Source: CALHVX01 sp039198065 (GTDB lineage: Bacteria; Pseudomonadota; Gammaproteobacteria; Pseudomonadales; Azotimanducaceae). Taken from it: a stretch of DNA of 64,000 bases. Made by a program: the position numbers and the translations under genes. Shown here piece by piece: positions 43,391-52,715 of the stretch. Under the pieces are notes generated by a model. It was not told the origin of the DNA. It was given only the letters and a program-made list of their open reading frames with translations, and searched no databases. Within the stretch, counting starts at the first letter, position 1. Every line of letters starts with the position of its first letter. The stretch lies in the NCBI GenBank assembly GCA_039198065.1, contig JBCCTU010000011.1, forward strand, positions 1-64,000, written 5' to 3'.

Positions 43391-44703
43391 CCGAGCGTTG
43401 CCAGAAAGCGTTCGTGGAACGCGGCCGCAAGGTCCTGTTCGATCCCGGCGAGCGTGTAGTGGGCGCTGAAGCTGGTGTCGCTGCCGTTGTGTTCGCCAAG
43501 AAACAGAATGTCGAACAGCCCCGCTAGGCGCTTGTAGGCGCGAACGCAGTAGGTCACCCGGCGAAAGCTGTTGGTTGCGCGGTCGTTTTGCTCAAGAAAA
43601 TCGGCCTCGCAGCGGTACGGTGTGACGTCTTTGTCTGTCGCCGCGTTGTCGGCGCGCAGACGCTGGCCACCAATCATGTGATGAAAACGATACGCGGGCA
43701 GCTTCAGTGACGTCGTTTCATCGAAGCTGAAGTGGATCTGGCCCGTGTTGAGTCGAGAGCCAATGAAGATCCGATTGCCGGAGTCGCAGCTCATCCGCAG
43801 GCGCCGCATCCGCGCGTCGTCGTCGCCGTCGTTGCTGCTGCCCCAGCACTGAATGTCGTTGCGGATCTCGCCAGGCACGGACCGGTCACCCAAGGCCTTG
43901 GTTGCCCAACTCTGATTCAACAGGTTGTCGATGCGATTGCGTTGCCAGGTTTTGAGCTGCGCAGCGATTTCCAGATCGAACTCTTCTGGATCCAGCGTCC
44001 GGCGCCCATTCACCAATGACCGGACCGCTGCGGCGGGTACGAGAAAACTGAGCTGGCTGCCGGCGGTTGCGACGTTGACGCCAACCACCTGCCCGTCTTC
44101 GTTTAAGCCCGGTCCGCCGCTCATGCCGGGGTTCAGCGATCCAGAAAACAGAATCTGTGGATCGTAGCTGTGCTCGACCATGCCGTTGCTCGCCCCGAAC
44201 ACGAGGGTGATGCCCAGGTCGTGGGGGTTGCCCACGGCGTAGATGATTTCACCCGTGGTGGGTTCGTCGGCGGCGATGTCGAAAAACTTGCCGTGATCGG
44301 GTGGCGAGCGGCGCAGCAGCGCGAGATCGTTGATCACATCAAAGTCGATGAGCGTCAGCGGGCCGGTGTTGCCGTTCTGATCCAGGTACTCGAGGTTGCG
44401 GCCCCGGGGTGAACGAACGTAGTTGGACACCACGTGATAGTTGGTAATGACCAGGCCGTCGGCACTGATCGCGAACCCCGAGCCGATCGCTGACTTGCTG
44501 CTTGCGGCGCTGGCGATGTCGCGGATCTGATAGATCAGATCGTACTGTTCGGAAAACCGCTCCGTGCCTTCGAGGGCGCGCGCCGGAACCGACGCGAGCA
44601 CCAGCGTGAGGAGCCACAAGCCAAGGACCGCGTGGCGTCGGGCCGCTGGATTGCTCGTTGCAAGGCGGACGCTCGCCGCTGCGGGACTTAGGAAGCACTT
44701 CAT
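43381..44703 (-). CDS. Secreted trypsin-like serine protease
   Basis: 440 residues with a signal sequence (HAVLGLWLLTLVLASVPARALEG). The chymotrypsin/HtrA-like triad is visible: His in GLVITNYHVVS, Asp in DFDVINDLALLRR and Ser in NPGMSGGPGLNEDGQVVGV. No PDZ domain is apparent; the C-terminal 220 residues form an unassigned beta-rich domain. It precedes and overlaps the FHA protein gene, so a signal-responsive membrane/periplasm pair is possible. Confidence 0.82.
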   Translation of the reverse strand: MKCFLSPAAASVRLATSNPAARRHAVLGLWLLTLVLASVPARALEGTERFSEQYDLIYQIRDIASAASSKSAIGSGFAISADGLVITNYHVVSNYVRSPRGRNLEYLDQNGNTGPLTLIDFDVINDLALLRRSPPDHGKFFDIAADEPTTGEIIYAVGNPHDLGITLVFGASNGMVEHSYDPQILFSGSLNPGMSGGPGLNEDGQVVGVNVATAGSQLSFLVPAAAVRSLVNGRRTLDPEEFDLEIAAQLKTWQRNRIDNLLNQSWATKALGDRSVPGEIRNDIQCWGSSNDGDDDARMRRLRMSCDSGNRIFIGSRLNTGQIHFSFDETTSLKLPAYRFHHMIGGQRLRADNAATDKDVTPYRCEADFLEQNDRATNSFRRVTYCVRAYKRLAGLFDILFLGEHNGSDTSFSAHYTLAGIEQDLAAAFHERFLATLGWN

Positions 44704-44951
44704 GCTGGCACCGTACCCCAGGAGTGCTGGAATCCCGGGTGAAAATCGCCCGTTTCCCTTCGATTTGTCGTGCGGAATGGCGATTTGTCCCGCTTCCGAA
44801 ACGCACTGAGACAGAGATTTTACAGATCGCGCTGCCGCAAGCCGCGCGGGAGACCTACACTGGCGTTCCTGCTGAGAGGCGTCCGCGTTGGCACTAACAC
44901 CCGCCGGCTCCGGGTGCGACGGACTCAGGTAAACAGGTGGAAGGGGCGGCT

Positions 44952-45266
44952 ATGGCAAAGTTTTTCGACTCACCGGAGATGCGCGAGACCATTCGACGAG
45001 TCATCCGCTCTCGGATGGCGCTCAAAGGTGTCGAATACCGCGAATTGGCGCGCCGGCTGGCGGAGCTTGGGGTCGTCCAGCACGAAAGTAATCTGCGCAG
45101 CAAGGTGAATAATGGCTCGCTCGGCGCACAGCTGTTCCTGTTCATTCTCATGGCGCTCGATGTCGATTCCCTCGACCTCGCGGACGTCGAACGGCTCGTA
45201 CATGAGCTGCGATCGGAGCAGGGAACGCCGGCCAGTGATGCCGAAGACGAGTCTGTGTCTGCCTGA
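44952..45266 (+). CDS. DUF6471-like small helical protein
   Basis: 104 residues from ATG 44952, preceded by a GAAGGGG ribosome site. It reads MRETIRRVIRSRMALKGVEYRELARRLAELGVVQHESNLRSKVNNGSLGAQLFLFILMALDVDSLDL. The helix-turn-helix-like ELARRL...NLRSKV arrangement, with one Cro-like recognition helix, matches the DUF6471 type. It is probably a small DNA-binding or toxin-antitoxin-type regulator; target unknown. It lies divergent from the protease. Confidence 0.7.
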   Translation: MAKFFDSPEMRETIRRVIRSRMALKGVEYRELARRLAELGVVQHESNLRSKVNNGSLGAQLFLFILMALDVDSLDLADVERLVHELRSEQGTPASDAEDESVSA

Positions 45267-45364
45267 AGCCACCGCGCGCTGGCCACCCATTAAACGTGTC
45301 GGACCGGTTGATCGAATCTCCCGAATGTGGGGATATACTGGCCGCACTTGAACAGGAGGCTCCC

Positions 45365-46048
45365 ATGGCAAACGAACCCCTCATGAGATCTGGTCAGACC
45401 AATCCGGCGGCTGGCGTTGGTGGCCTGTCGGCGGACGTGTCCAACGTTCTGCGCAACACCTACATGCTGCTGGCCATGACGCTCGGCTTTGCGTCGCTGG
45501 TGGCCTACGTCGCGATGTCTCTGCATCTGCCCCATCCGGGCTTCATCCTTACGCTGGCTGGCTTCTTTGGCTTGCTGTTCCTGGTTGAGAAGACCGCCGA
45601 CAGCGCCATGGGGCTGGTGTCTATTTTTCTCTTTACCGGGTTTCTCGGCTACACGCTCGGGCCCATTCTCGACGCGTATCTGCAGTACCGCGGCAGCGGC
45701 GTAGTGGTGTCTGCCCTCGGCACGGCGTCCTTCGCCTTTGTTGGGTTGTCGGCTTTTGCCCTGATCACCCGCAAGGATTTCAGCTTCCTCTCCGGATTCC
45801 TCACCGTTGGGATCTTTGTGCTGATGGGCGCGGTTGTGTTCGCCTGGTTGTTTGAGCTGAGCGGCTGGCACACGGCGATTTCGGTGGGCTTTGTGTTGTT
45901 CTCATCGGCCGCGATCCTGTACCAGACCGGTGCGATCGTGAACGGCGGCGAGCGTAACTACATCCGCGCAACCACGACGCTGTTTGTGTCCTTCTACAAC
46001 CTGTTCGTGTCGCTGCTGCAGATCTTCGGCGTCATGGGCGACGACTGA
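45365..46048 (+). CDS. BAX inhibitor-1/YccA family membrane protein
   Basis: 227 residues from ATG 45365, with a strong AGGAGG ribosome site. There are seven hydrophobic segments. Family blocks are LRNTYMLLAMTLGFASLVAYVAM at the first helix and a C-terminal ATTTLFVSFYNLFVSLLQIFGVMGDD containing the usual LYxxxxNLFxxLL core. YccA in E. coli modulates FtsH; other members act as Ca2+ leak channels. Function here is inferred from family. Confidence 0.9.
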   Translation: MANEPLMRSGQTNPAAGVGGLSADVSNVLRNTYMLLAMTLGFASLVAYVAMSLHLPHPGFILTLAGFFGLLFLVEKTADSAMGLVSIFLFTGFLGYTLGPILDAYLQYRGSGVVVSALGTASFAFVGLSAFALITRKDFSFLSGFLTVGIFVLMGAVVFAWLFELSGWHTAISVGFVLFSSAAILYQTGAIVNGGERNYIRATTTLFVSFYNLFVSLLQIFGVMGDD

Positions 46049-46066
46049 TCGAGCCCGCTCCGGCGG

Positions 46067-48052
46067 CTACTGCGAAAGGTTGCGATACACCTTCGCCAAC
46101 GCCGCCGGCAGGGTGTCCATCTCTTCGATGATGAGATACTGCTCCGCCGGACACATCTGTTTCAGGTAATCGTTGCCTGATCGATCCACGGTCAGGCAAA
46201 AGGTCCGGATCCCGGCCGCTTCCGCCTCGGCAAGCGCTTGCGCCGTGTCTTCCAAGCCATAGCGATGATCGCCGCGAGTGGGGCCGTAGTCGCAATCCTG
46301 CGGAAACCCATCGCTCAGCATGATCAACAGCTTGAGCTGATGACCACTGCGCTTGAGCTTTTCCACCGTGTGCCGAATCGCCGGCCCCATGCGCGTGCTG
46401 CGCCGTGGTTTCATGGCGGCGATGCGACGGAAGGTCCGGGCGGTGAGTGACTCGCCGAACTCTTTTCCCTGGTAAAACTCGACACAGTCGCGACCGTAGC
46501 CAGAGAACCCGTAGATGGCGTACTCGTCGCCGAGCTGCTCAAGTGCCAAGGCCATGGCGAGCATGGCTTCCCGCTGCACGTCGATGATGCGGCGGGTTTC
46601 CGGCGCAGGTGTGTCGTCGATGTCGTCGGCCCACAGCGTTGCGCCGCTGCGCGGGTCGTCCCAATCGATGGCGTCGTCGGTCGCCGTCGGGGCGGGTGCC
46701 TCGACCGGGTCGTCCGTCGACGCCGAGAGGTCCACGAGGAACGCCGCGCACAGATCCCGCCGGGCCCGATCGCGGCGGCTGTAGACCCGGTCGTCAGGGG
46801 CCAGCCCAGCCGCGCTGTCGAGACGCGCCGTCAGAACCGCGTTGAAATCGAGTTCGTCGCCGTCCGCCACGCCGCCCTGGCGTTCCAGCCCGAGCGGTTT
46901 GATCTGCGCGAGGCGGGCACGAATCTCGTTGCGGGCCTGCTGCACGCGGTTGCGCAGCGCCTGCGGGTCTGTCGTGTCGTCCGGCTCGAGCGGTTGTTCG
47001 AAGAGCGTGCACCAGGCCGGCCGGTAGCGCTGCTCGAAGGTGTCCCACTCCGGGTAGCGGAAGCTGCGGCTGCCAACCGTACTGTTGCCGAGCGCGTGGC
47101 GTAACGCGGCGCGTTCCATGTCGATGCGCCGGCTGAGCTGATCGCGTTCCCGCTCCAGCTCCCGCGACGTTTGTGCCGGGTCGAGGTGCCGGCCCTCGGG
47201 GCGGACGTTGCCGGCCAGTCCCTCGCGTTGCCCGGCTTCCGCGTCGTCCTCGAGCAGCATGTCGGGATCGAGCAGCATCCCTTCTAAGGCCATGAGCTCG
47301 TCCTGCCAGTCTTTCAGCCGCGCGTCCCGCTCCATCCAGTCGCCGCTGGCGTCGATGGCCTCGGCGAGGCTCTCGTCTGGGGCGTCCCTAGGACCGTCGA
47401 AGCCCTCGATCTCGGCGACCTCGCGCGCCAGCTGCAGGTACCAGTGATCGGTCAGCCGCAGCGTGTCGTACACCGTTGCCGTCGGCGCGTGCAGCGTGTC
47501 GATAAGTGCCGTGATTACCGGTGGCACCCGTTGCTCTTGCCCGCGCCCTTCGATGGCCTGTTCGTGACCGGCGAGGAGCGCGTCAAGCAGGGGATAAAGC
47601 AACCCGGGCGGTTCAACGCTATCGTCGATCCAGAGCGAGCCGCTGTGCTCGAGCGCCGCGGTAAGCGGTCGCCGGAGACCGGGAAAGTCGTTCAGCATGC
47701 GGGCATCGAGGCGCAGGGTTTCGAAGTTTTCGAACAGGCTCTGAAACAGGCCCGGCAAGCGGTAGTGGGCACGCAGGTGCTGCAGATCGCCGAGCCGCGG
47801 TGACAGTGCGTTTGGTGTCACATCGCCAAAGGTTGGGTGCAGGCGCTGAAAGACGGTCAGGCGAAAGTCGAAGGTGCGGTACAGCCGCTGCGCGACCTGG
47901 CGCATGGCGAGGAGTTTGTAACCCGCGAGTCCGGGTCTTGCGAGTCGCTCCGGCAGGTACAGCGTATCCGGTGCCTGGCTTGCGAAGGGACCCAGCGTCG
48001 TGTGACCGCCGAAGGATTCGCGAGTCTGGATGTGCAGGTAGTGTCCGAGCAT
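46067..48052 (-). CDS. NorD/CbbO-type von Willebrand factor A protein
   Basis: 661 residues from the first in-frame ATG. The C-terminal vWA domain (about 430-660) has a MIDAS motif VDLSASTDD, with MKPRRSTRMGPAIRHTVEKL and IMLSDGFPQD supplying the later metal ligands. The N-terminal half is helical. With the CbbQ/NorQ ATPase encoded directly upstream it should form a metal-cofactor insertion or activase complex like NorQ-NorD or CbbQ-CbbO. The conserved-looking frame is open upstream of 48052 (LADVEHRLSLFVEG) back to a CTG overlapping the cbbQ stop at 48127, so the true start may be non-canonical. No nor or Rubisco gene is adjacent. Confidence 0.82.
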   Translation of the reverse strand: MLGHYLHIQTRESFGGHTTLGPFASQAPDTLYLPERLARPGLAGYKLLAMRQVAQRLYRTFDFRLTVFQRLHPTFGDVTPNALSPRLGDLQHLRAHYRLPGLFQSLFENFETLRLDARMLNDFPGLRRPLTAALEHSGSLWIDDSVEPPGLLYPLLDALLAGHEQAIEGRGQEQRVPPVITALIDTLHAPTATVYDTLRLTDHWYLQLAREVAEIEGFDGPRDAPDESLAEAIDASGDWMERDARLKDWQDELMALEGMLLDPDMLLEDDAEAGQREGLAGNVRPEGRHLDPAQTSRELERERDQLSRRIDMERAALRHALGNSTVGSRSFRYPEWDTFEQRYRPAWCTLFEQPLEPDDTTDPQALRNRVQQARNEIRARLAQIKPLGLERQGGVADGDELDFNAVLTARLDSAAGLAPDDRVYSRRDRARRDLCAAFLVDLSASTDDPVEAPAPTATDDAIDWDDPRSGATLWADDIDDTPAPETRRIIDVQREAMLAMALALEQLGDEYAIYGFSGYGRDCVEFYQGKEFGESLTARTFRRIAAMKPRRSTRMGPAIRHTVEKLKRSGHQLKLLIMLSDGFPQDCDYGPTRGDHRYGLEDTAQALAEAEAAGIRTFCLTVDRSGNDYLKQMCPAEQYLIIEEMDTLPAALAKVYRNLSQ

Positions 48053-48123
48053 GCCTTCAACGAACAGCGACAGCCGGTGCTCGACGTCGGCAAGCTGCGT
48101 TGGCGCTGTGGTTGTTTGCGTGG

Positions 48124-48945
48124 TCAGGGCAGCACGGCGTCGACGATATCGGCGACGGCTTCCTGCACCGTGCGATCGTCGGCAATGGCGCTGACGATGG
48201 CGCTGGTCGCTGCCCGGCGCGGTTCGATACCGCCACGCACGAGGTTCGCGGTATAGATCAGCAGGCGTGTGCTGACGCCTTCTTCAAAGCCGTGTTCACG
48301 CAGGTTGCGCACCTTGATGCCGATGGTGGCAAGACGCTCCGCCAGCGCCTCGTCGACACCGCTCTCGCGGGCGATGATGCGGGTCTCGAGCTCAGCGTTC
48401 GGGTAATCGAACTCGAGGCTCACGAAGCGCTGCCGGGTACTGGGTTTCAGATCCTTGAGCACGCTTTGATAGCCCGGGTTATAGGAGATGACGAGCAGAA
48501 AGTCGTCGTGCGCCTGGACCAGCTCGCCGGTTTTCTCGATCGGCAGGATGCGGCGGTGATCCGTCAGCGCGTGGATGAGGACGGTCGTGTCTTTGCGTGC
48601 CTCAACGATTTCGTCCAGATAACACAGCCCGCCGTCACGGACAGCGCGGGTGAGGGGACCATCGGACCAGCGCGTTTCGTTGCCGAGTAGCAGGTAGCGG
48701 CCAACGAGATCGGTCGCCGTCAGATCTTCGTGGCAGGCGATGGTCGTCAGCCGATCGTTGCTGCGGCCTTCGAACAGCTTCCAGGCCATGGCTTCGACGA
48801 AGCGGGTTTTACCGCAGCCTGTGGGACCTTTCAGGAGCACCGGGAGCCGCGCATCGAAAGCCGCGGTAAAGACCTCGACCTCATCACCCACGGGTTCGTA
48901 GTAAGGCGCCTCTTTCATATCAGTAAGAGCGTTCGTGACGGTCAT
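48124..48945 (-). CDS. CbbQ/NirQ/NorQ-type AAA+ ATPase
   Basis: 273 residues from ATG 48945. Walker A is LLKGPTGCGKTRF near residue 38. LTTIACHEDLTATDLVGRYLL is the pore-loop region, GGLCYLDEIVEA the Walker B, and SYNPGYQSVLKDLKPSTRQRFVSLEFDYP the sensor and arginine-finger segment. It remodels a target protein with the vWA partner encoded next. The likely targets (nitric oxide reductase, nitrite reductase or Rubisco) are not in the window. Confidence 0.88.
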   Translation of the reverse strand: MTVTNALTDMKEAPYYEPVGDEVEVFTAAFDARLPVLLKGPTGCGKTRFVEAMAWKLFEGRSNDRLTTIACHEDLTATDLVGRYLLLGNETRWSDGPLTRAVRDGGLCYLDEIVEARKDTTVLIHALTDHRRILPIEKTGELVQAHDDFLLVISYNPGYQSVLKDLKPSTRQRFVSLEFDYPNAELETRIIARESGVDEALAERLATIGIKVRNLREHGFEEGVSTRLLIYTANLVRGGIEPRRAATSAIVSAIADDRTVQEAVADIVDAVLP

Positions 48946-48955
48946 CGTGCGGGTG

Positions 48956-49261
48956 TTAGGCCGGTGGGAACGGAACTTCCGAGGCCTCGAAGGCCCGTAC
49001 CTCGACCCCGCCGAGATCGTGCTTGCCCATTTCGGCCTGGAAGGTCGCCATGTGCGGCATGGCAAAGTGCGCCTTGAGGGCGTCGGCGGATTCCCACTGC
49101 TCGACGATCTTGATGGTGTTCGGCTCGTTGAGCTCGCGGCAAAACGTGTACTCGTGGCATCCGGGCTCCTCCCGGCTCGCCGCTTCCATAGCGGCAATCG
49201 CTGGCGTCAGCGCATCGATGGCTTCGGCAGTGGCGGAGATTCGGGCGATGACGATCAGCAT
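48956..49261 (-). CDS. Antibiotic biosynthesis monooxygenase (ABM) family protein
   Basis: 101 residues with the ABM ferredoxin-like fold pattern: MLIVIARISATAEAIDALTPAI, then EPGCHEYTFCRELNEPNTIKIVEQWESADALKAHFAMPHMATFQAEM. Members include quinol monooxygenases (YgiN) and heme-degrading enzymes. It begins 10 bases before the AAA+ ATPase gene on the same strand, so it may be part of the same transcript. The substrate is unknown. Confidence 0.85.
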   Translation of the reverse strand: MLIVIARISATAEAIDALTPAIAAMEAASREEPGCHEYTFCRELNEPNTIKIVEQWESADALKAHFAMPHMATFQAEMGKHDLGGVEVRAFEASEVPFPPA

Positions 49262-49291
49262 GGTGATTCCTCGACGGCGGTTCAGTGTGGG

Positions 49292-50269
49292 CTAAGCGTG
49301 CGATGTCGATGCCGTGACAACACCGAAGTGTTGCCGCGCGAAGGCGATACGTTCGTCAACGCTCTGAAAGAACCCGGGGCGCGATTCTATCAGCCGCAGT
49401 CTCGGCAGCAGGCCAGCGTTGTTGGCGAGCTGAATACTCAAGCCCGGTCGCGCGTTCAGCTCCAGCAGCAGCGGCCCCCGTTCACGATCGAGCACGATGT
49501 CGCAGCCGAGGTACCCAAGCCCCGTAACCTCGTAGCAGCGGCTCGCAAGGGTGAGCAGATCCATCCACTGCGGGACCTGAATGGCAGTAATCGCCGTGCC
49601 GGTGTCCGGATGATGGTCCACGGGTCGGTTGTACTGAACTGCAGCGATTCCTGCACCGTTGTCGATGTTCAAGCCTACTCCAATGGCGCCCTGGTGCAGA
49701 TTCGCTTTGCCATCCGACGCCCGGGTGGCGAGCCGCAGCATGCCCATTACCGGATAGCCCTGAAAAACGATCAGGCGTATGTCGGGCACGCCTTCGTAGC
49801 TGTGCTCGGCGAGTGCCGGGTTACCCACGATGAGGGTTTCGATGATTGCGACGTCGGGTTTCCCGCCAAGGGAGTGCAGTCCGCTCAGGGTGTTGCTCAG
49901 GTGCCGTTTGATGTCGATGAGTTTCAGTTCCGCGCCGCTGCTTTTCAGGAACCGGTCGTTGGCGCGGCCGGTGACGACCAGGATGCCCTTACCGCCGCTG
50001 CCCTGGGCCGGTTTGATGACGAAGCTGTCCTGCTCAGCGAGCGTGTCTCCGATGCGCTCGATTTCCGTCTGGTTGCTGATGACGTGCAGCAGCTTCGGAG
50101 CTTCGAGCCCCGCCTGCCGCGTGATCAGTTTGGTTTTCAGCTTGTTGTCGACCAGGGGAAATTTCTCGCGCTGGTTGTAGCGCAAAATGTAGCCGCAGTT
50201 GCGCTCGTTCATGCCGAGAATACCGCGCCGGCTGAGTGCCCAAGGGCTGATCCAGCGGGGCACGTTCAC
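49292..50269 (-). CDS. RimK-related ATP-grasp ligase (alpha-L-glutamate ligase-like)
   Basis: 325 residues from GTG 50269, which overlaps the stop of the 7TM gene. The ATP-grasp signatures are FVIKPAQGSGGKGILVVTGR (nucleotide-binding loop), VPDIRLIVFQGYPVMGMLRLATR and GPLLLELNARPGLSIQLAN (magnesium-binding Glu and Asn). The family adds an amino acid, often glutamate, to a peptide or protein terminus. The conserved trio with a retropepsin-like protease and the 7TM/inactive transglutaminase predicts a membrane-linked peptide-modification system. Confidence 0.85.
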   Translation of the reverse strand: MNVPRWISPWALSRRGILGMNERNCGYILRYNQREKFPLVDNKLKTKLITRQAGLEAPKLLHVISNQTEIERIGDTLAEQDSFVIKPAQGSGGKGILVVTGRANDRFLKSSGAELKLIDIKRHLSNTLSGLHSLGGKPDVAIIETLIVGNPALAEHSYEGVPDIRLIVFQGYPVMGMLRLATRASDGKANLHQGAIGVGLNIDNGAGIAAVQYNRPVDHHPDTGTAITAIQVPQWMDLLTLASRCYEVTGLGYLGCDIVLDRERGPLLLELNARPGLSIQLANNAGLLPRLRLIESRPGFFQSVDERIAFARQHFGVVTASTSHA

Positions 50270-51783
50270 GGTCGGTCCAGGTCGTCGAGTTCCGGCACGT
50301 TGTAGAACGGCGCGAAGCGCACCAGCTCAGACAGGCGGTAGCCTTTGTAGCGCCCGAGCAACAGCACCATCGCCAGCACGCACAGATGCAGCTCGGGAAA
50401 GTTGAAGGCCAGATGTTTCATCAGTGACCACTGCATGAGTCCGTAGGCAAGGATCGCTACGAGCAGACTGCCCGAACCCTGAACCAGTACTTCCCGCGGG
50501 CCTTCCTCTTCCCACAGGATGGCCATGCGCTCGATGGTCCAGGCAAGGATGATCATCGGGAAGAACGAAATCGTCAGACCGCCAATGAGCCCGAGCCGGT
50601 AGCTCAAAATACTGACGACGCTGATGATGCCGATGACGAGGATCACGAGCGTTGCAATGCGAGCAACGAGCAGCAGGTTTAAGGCCGACAGGTAGGTGCG
50701 CAGCAGCAGACCCAGGATGACGACGAGCAGCAGGCTAATGACACCGGGAGCCAGCTCCGTTTGCAGAAACGACAGAGCCAGCAGAATGGGCATGAACGTC
50801 CCGGACGTCTTTAACCCCACGACCAGCCGCATGAACACCACCACAAGGGCGCCGATGGGCAGCAGCATGATCAGTTTGAACATGCCCTGCTCGGCGACCG
50901 GCAGGCTGTAGAGCGAAAAGTTGAGGCTGTCGTTGGCGACCGCTGTCTCGAGGGCGGAGCGTACCTGGCGGATCATGGCGAAGGTGACCGTGCTGCCCTG
51001 ACCGCCCGTCACTTCGAGCACAGACGGTGCATCGGTTTGCCACAGCAATCGATCGGCATCTGGTGGCAGCAGACCGCTAATCGGATCGAGCAGCACCCAG
51101 TGCTCTCCGTCCCAGAATTGCGTGTAGCGTGCCAAGCGCTCGCGGCGAATGCCGTCTTCGAGACCCAGCACAGAAACGGTTCGGGCGGGAACGTCGGCGG
51201 CGTTCAGCAGTGCCGTCATGAGCTGCGCCGGTGGGTAGCGGTCGAGGAGCAGTGCGACGTTCTGCTCGGGCGGGCGCCGCCGCAGCGTGCTCGCCAGTTG
51301 TTCGGCGAGGCTGCGGGCGTCTGCCGTCTCCGGCAGCACCCGTTGCAACACATCGCGTGCGGCCGTGGCGTAGGGATCGACCCAGTCTGGAGCCTGTGCG
51401 CCCCGAGGGGGTTGGTCGTCGACAAGGAACTCCGGATCTTCCAACAGGTTGAGCCGGTAGAAGAGAAGCTGAGTGCCGGTGGCGTTGCGCTTGCTCCAGA
51501 TGGCCTGCCGCTGAGCCTTGGACTCGATGTGTACGCCGAAGCCCGAAGAGGCCGTGCTTTCTCTGAGCAGCTGGTACTTCGACTGGGTGGGTGGCAGGGT
51601 CAGGCGCACCTGGGTCAGCGGCGCGGTGGCCGTGTATTCAATGCGTGCCTCGATTTCCCAGACCTGCTGCTGTGTCCCCGGAAAGAAGGGCAGCCCGACC
51701 ACACTGTTGCGGTACAGCGCGGTGCCGATACCCGCGGCAAACAGCAGCACCACGAGAAATAGAAAAGGACCGGTTCGTTCCAT
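50266..51783 (-). CDS. Inactive transglutaminase fused to seven transmembrane helices
   Basis: 505 residues. A single N-terminal helix (FLFLVVLLFAAGIGTAL) precedes a periplasmic region. That region includes a transglutaminase-like domain of about 120 residues (LLDRYPPAQLMTALLNAADVPARTV, FWDGEHWVLLDP). The Cys expected before the first helix is not visible, so it is presumably non-catalytic. From residue about 300 there are seven membrane helices. It is the middle gene of the retropepsin-7TM-ATP-grasp trio. Such proteins are thought to recognise peptides at the outer face of the inner membrane. Confidence 0.85.
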   Translation of the reverse strand: MERTGPFLFLVVLLFAAGIGTALYRNSVVGLPFFPGTQQQVWEIEARIEYTATAPLTQVRLTLPPTQSKYQLLRESTASSGFGVHIESKAQRQAIWSKRNATGTQLLFYRLNLLEDPEFLVDDQPPRGAQAPDWVDPYATAARDVLQRVLPETADARSLAEQLASTLRRRPPEQNVALLLDRYPPAQLMTALLNAADVPARTVSVLGLEDGIRRERLARYTQFWDGEHWVLLDPISGLLPPDADRLLWQTDAPSVLEVTGGQGSTVTFAMIRQVRSALETAVANDSLNFSLYSLPVAEQGMFKLIMLLPIGALVVVFMRLVVGLKTSGTFMPILLALSFLQTELAPGVISLLLVVILGLLLRTYLSALNLLLVARIATLVILVIGIISVVSILSYRLGLIGGLTISFFPMIILAWTIERMAILWEEEGPREVLVQGSGSLLVAILAYGLMQWSLMKHLAFNFPELHLCVLAMVLLLGRYKGYRLSELVRFAPFYNVPELDDLDRP

Positions 51784-51807
51784 GAGCGGGCGTCCTTGGG
51801 CGTGCGC

Positions 51808-52620
51808 TCAGGGCGACGCGAGTGACAGGCGTGGCTGAACGAAGCGGCGGCCGACATCGACGACGGCAACGTTGGTGAGAAAGTTGCGTCCTAGAATCAT
51901 CTGATAGTCGAGGTGCGATCGGTCGGCGAGGGTGAAGTCGAAAACGTCGTCCGTCGCGCCGATACGAAGGCGTAGGGAGACAACGGGGCGGCGTGTGCCT
52001 TCCGGATCGGCCTGCTGAATGACACGCACGTAGCGCAGGATCGGGCGTTCTACCTCGTAGGTTTGCTCTTTAATCACCCAGTCGAAACGTACCCAATCTT
52101 CACCATCGCGTTCGAACTGAGTCAGATTCTGAGCGTTTAGCGAACTGGAATCCGCGCCGGTATCCATGCGCGCAACGACGTGAACTCCTGGGGGGTCGAG
52201 AAACACTTCTTCAAGTTCACCCAGCAGGAGTCGCTCGTTTTCCACCATGACCGTCGGTTGCTCAGCGCACCGTTCGACCGAGGCGGCGGGTTCGGGACAC
52301 AGGGTCTTCAGGTTGCCAGGCAGTGCGCGCAGTCGTCGATTCATACCGGCGATTTCGTCCGCTAGCGTCGCTTCGCGTTCGCCGCTGCGTTCGTCGAGTT
52401 CAGCAACGGCAGCCTGGGTTGACACGACCGCGCCGGTCAGCGTCGCCAGATCTTCCTTCAATTCGCTCATGGCGTCGGCACCGGCGTCCTGGGATTCGAG
52501 CGTTTGGCAGGCGCTGAGTCCGAGCCCAAGCAGGCCGCACAGTGCGAGGACTGTGCATGATCGGGTCGGGCGAGCGAACCGAGCCGACGGCCTGCTGAGT
52601 GAAGAAGGGGTGGGATGCAT
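51808..52620 (-). CDS. Retropepsin-like aspartic protease lipoprotein (RimB/DUF785-type)
   Basis: 270 residues from ATG 52620. The signal peptide ends in a lipobox (LGLGLSAC). A coiled-coil-rich stretch (about 45-100) precedes the aspartic protease domain with ARMDTGADSSSLNAQNL (the DTGA catalytic loop), then YVRVIQQADPEGTRRPVVSLRLRIG and a final MILGRNFLTNVAVVDVGRRF. One such domain works as a homodimer. It is the first gene of the trio and faces the SOS-boxed radical SAM gene. Confidence 0.85.
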   Translation of the reverse strand: MHPTPSSLSRPSARFARPTRSCTVLALCGLLGLGLSACQTLESQDAGADAMSELKEDLATLTGAVVSTQAAVAELDERSGEREATLADEIAGMNRRLRALPGNLKTLCPEPAASVERCAEQPTVMVENERLLLGELEEVFLDPPGVHVVARMDTGADSSSLNAQNLTQFERDGEDWVRFDWVIKEQTYEVERPILRYVRVIQQADPEGTRRPVVSLRLRIGATDDVFDFTLADRSHLDYQMILGRNFLTNVAVVDVGRRFVQPRLSLASP

Positions 52621-52715
52621 GGCGCGCAAGTCTACCGCCGACCTTCCGGTTCCTCTACGGGCAGCGATCCCGCCCAGGGTTGGCTCGCGACGTCGCGGCC
52701 ACCTTGTACTTATTA

